Shown: positions 4,943 through 6,033 of the stretch, one piece after another | Numbering within the stretch: the stretch's first letter is position 1 | Layout of the letters: each line of letters begins with the position of its first letter | NCBI GenBank assembly: GCA_903839795.1 | Contig: CAIMDR010000617.1 | Span: 1 to 6,033, forward strand | Source: an uncultured Methylococcaceae bacterium | GTDB taxonomy: Bacteria > Pseudomonadota > Gammaproteobacteria > Methylococcales > Methylomonadaceae | Length of the DNA stretch: 6,033 nt | Reading direction: 5' to 3' | The notes under the pieces: model-generated | What the model saw: only the letters and a program-made list of their open reading frames with translations | Told to the model about the DNA's origin: nothing | The model's database searches: none | Made by a program: the position numbers and the translations under genes

Positions 4943-5641
4943 ATGTCAGCGAAGAGAACAGCAATGCGACAATTAAAAGAAGTACTCAGACTGAGTTATA
5001 GCGCCGGATTAAGCATCCGAAAAATCAGTGCCAGCACCAAAATCAGTGTCGGCAGCATCCAAAACATCTTAAAGCTGGCCGCGCAGCTAAATATAACCTG
5101 GCCGCTACCGGAGGATTGGGATGACCAAGTTTTAGCTCTGAAGTTTTATCCCCGTTCGGATGCTCAACCGTCAACCAAATTCCAGGAACCGGTTTGGACA
5201 GATGTTCATATGGAGCTGAAGAAAAAAGGCCTGACCAAGCAGTTACTCTGGGAGGAGTACACCCAGCAGTACCCGAACCGTTGCTATAGTTACTCGCAGC
5301 TCTGTGCCCGCTATGCCGACTGGAGAAAGAAACAAAAGCGTTCCATGCGACAAACCCATCGCGCCGGCGATAAGTTGTTTATCGATTATGCCGGCCCCAC
5401 CATGCCCGTAATATGTGCTTCATCTGGCGAAATACGTACCGCGCAGATCTTCGTGGCGGTGTTGGGTGCCTCCAATTACACCTTTGCCGAAGCGACCTGG
5501 AGCCAAAGCCTGCCGGACTGGTTAGGCAGCCATGTACGGGCCTTTGAATTTTTTGGGGGTACGCCAGTGATGCTGGCGCACACTGTTATGTGCCCCCACA
5601 CTGCCGAACCCTTGCCAGACGTCACAAACCAAGTAAATTAG
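4943..5641 (+). pseudogene. istA: IS21-family transposase IstA, truncated before its second catalytic Asp
   Basis: IstA is the DDE transposase of IS21 elements and normally has about 400-500 residues and an IstB ATPase partner. Here residues 1-211 look genuine: a helix-turn-helix at about 24-44 (LSIRKISASTKISVGSIQNI), the usual WPLPEDWDD stretch (53-61), and the start of the catalytic core with first Asp D148 in FIDYAGP. The frame reaches FEFFGGTPVML (201-211), which in intact relatives leads straight into the PDN segment carrying the second Asp. Instead, from 5576 it reads 21 unrelated residues (AHTVMCPHTAEP...) to a TAA at 5639-5641. The rest of istA and all of istB are absent, so the protein cannot be an active transposase. 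GGAG five bases before the ATG supports the start. The clean break points to insertion or recombination by the DNA to its right. Confidence 0.85.
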
Positions 5642-5707
5642 GTAACATAATGCTTTGAAGAACGCTCAAAATATATCTCCACTGTCTTTTATTGAATGGA
5701 GATTGTC
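5576..5707. other. Junction sequence and probable leader of the next element
   Basis: IstA similarity stops at 5575 and new sequence begins. CACACTG occurs twice 18 bases apart (5579-5585 and 5597-5603). The stretch then becomes AT-rich before the recombinase fragment at 5708, whose Shine-Dalgarno GGAGA is at 5698-5702. This is probably the left end of the element that carries that recombinase. Confidence 0.4.
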
Positions 5708-5929
5708 ATGCTTGAGCGTTATTTCATCAAACCAGCAACGATTGATCGGATCCGTGCCAATTGGCTGGGATCGCAAATCGAGTGCTATGTCGAATGGCTG
5801 GACTCAGAAGGCTATGCCGAACGCAATATATTTCGGCGCATACCGATACTTTGCCAGTTCGGCGATTTCGTCCAACATCAAAGTGTGTCCGATCTTGAAT
5901 CGGCCATTGCATATTCTGGCTCAACCTGA
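5708..5929 (+). pseudogene. N-terminal fragment of a second tyrosine recombinase
   Basis: The ATG at 5708 (GGAGA five bases upstream) opens MLERYFIKPATIDRIRANWL, then a helical segment with YVEWLDSEGYAERNIFRRIP and ILCQFGDF. From memory, this N-terminus is typical of the first, roughly 400-residue member of multi-recombinase mobile elements (trio or RIT-like), and it corresponds to the core-binding domain that grips the recombination site. Genuine sequence ends at about residue 66 (A, codon 5903-5905). The frame then runs into the palindromic repeat and stops at TGA 5927-5929. None of the catalytic residues (Arg, Lys, HxxR, Tyr) is present. The remainder may lie beyond the window. It is unlike the recombinase at 3869-4776 in length of N-terminus and sequence. 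Family assignment rests on pattern memory and is moderate. Confidence 0.62.
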
Positions 5930-6033
5930 ACACCTATTCTGAAACAAGTTGAACACTGATTCTGGTTTCAAGCTGAACACTTTTTTGGATTTTCCAGAAT
6001 AGGTGTTCAGATTGCCAGAATCGGTGTTCAAGA
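5908..6033. repeat. Palindromic transposon-end-like repeat, copy 2 (cut by window end)
   Basis: This is the same array as at 2317-2441: 125 aligned bases with five substitutions and no gaps. The TGAACAC boxes are at 5927, 5950 and 5974, then the inverted boxes follow to the window end. It interrupts the recombinase fragment near 5906. One of the five differences turns the central TTCTGGA into TTTTGGA, weakening the central hairpin in this copy. It lies in the same orientation as copy 1, with 3,591 bases from start to start. Confidence 0.82.

Noticed and set aside
5576..5641. Last 21 residues of the istA frame as a real domain
   Set aside because: They do not resemble IstA and come from the foreign sequence beyond the break.
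5586..5650. TTATGT (5586-5591) and ACATAA (5645-5650) as element termini
   Set aside because: Six-base arms 53 bases apart are expected by chance in AT-rich DNA.
5727..5933. Minus-strand 68-codon frame opposite the recombinase fragment
   Set aside because: Antisense shadow that begins inside the palindromic repeat.
1..6033. tRNA, rRNA or riboswitch
   Set aside because: I saw no cloverleaf with a T-loop consensus, no rRNA segment and no recognisable riboswitch core on either strand.

Overview
The window looks like chromosomal DNA of a gammaproteobacterium. The ferredoxin, the CYTH triphosphatase and the TPR lipoprotein-like export gene are all of proteobacterial type; a methylotroph or methanotroph host is possible but is only a guess from family resemblance. 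The left part (1-2310) is AT-rich host-like sequence. The right part (about 2310-6033) is visibly more GC-rich across 2780-5600 and is a patchwork of mobile DNA.

Left part. Positions 147-339 (minus) may hold a decayed small membrane protein gene. Positions about 420-642 hold the remains of a double CDGSH iron-sulfur gene, frameshifted and missing several cluster ligands. Its stop codon overlaps the start of an intact CYTH/triphosphate tunnel protein (642-1118). A periplasmic TPR protein follows (1170-1856); its sigma70-like promoter would start the mRNA at or next to the ATG. Next is an intact seven-iron ferredoxin gene, fdxA (1985-2308), with an extended -10 promoter.

Right part. Directly after fdxA lies a palindromic array of TGAACAC/ATTCTGG units (2317-2451). 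A second copy, 96% identical over 125 bp and in the same orientation, closes the window (5908-6033). Between them are, in order: an attC-like hairpin (2455-2516); an IS91-family element on the minus strand, encoding a tyrosine recombinase (4776 to 3869) and a Y2 HUH transposase (3872 to 2781); an IS21-type istA broken just before its second catalytic Asp (4943-5575); and the first 66 codons of another tyrosine recombinase (5708-5905), cut by the second palindromic repeat.

The most interesting point is the IS91-associated recombinase. As written, its frame ends after 246 residues without the HxxR and Tyr catalytic residues. A -1 slip on an A8 tract (CTA AAA AAA AGA) restores a complete 302-residue recombinase. 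Its stop codon then overlaps the transposase start in an ATGA. This suggests programmed frameshifting or transcriptional slippage coupled to transposase translation. An inverted repeat that could mask the recombinase Shine-Dalgarno adds a second possible control layer. Sequencing or mutational indels in homopolymers remain the main alternative, because three other genes or gene remnants here also look broken near short homopolymers.
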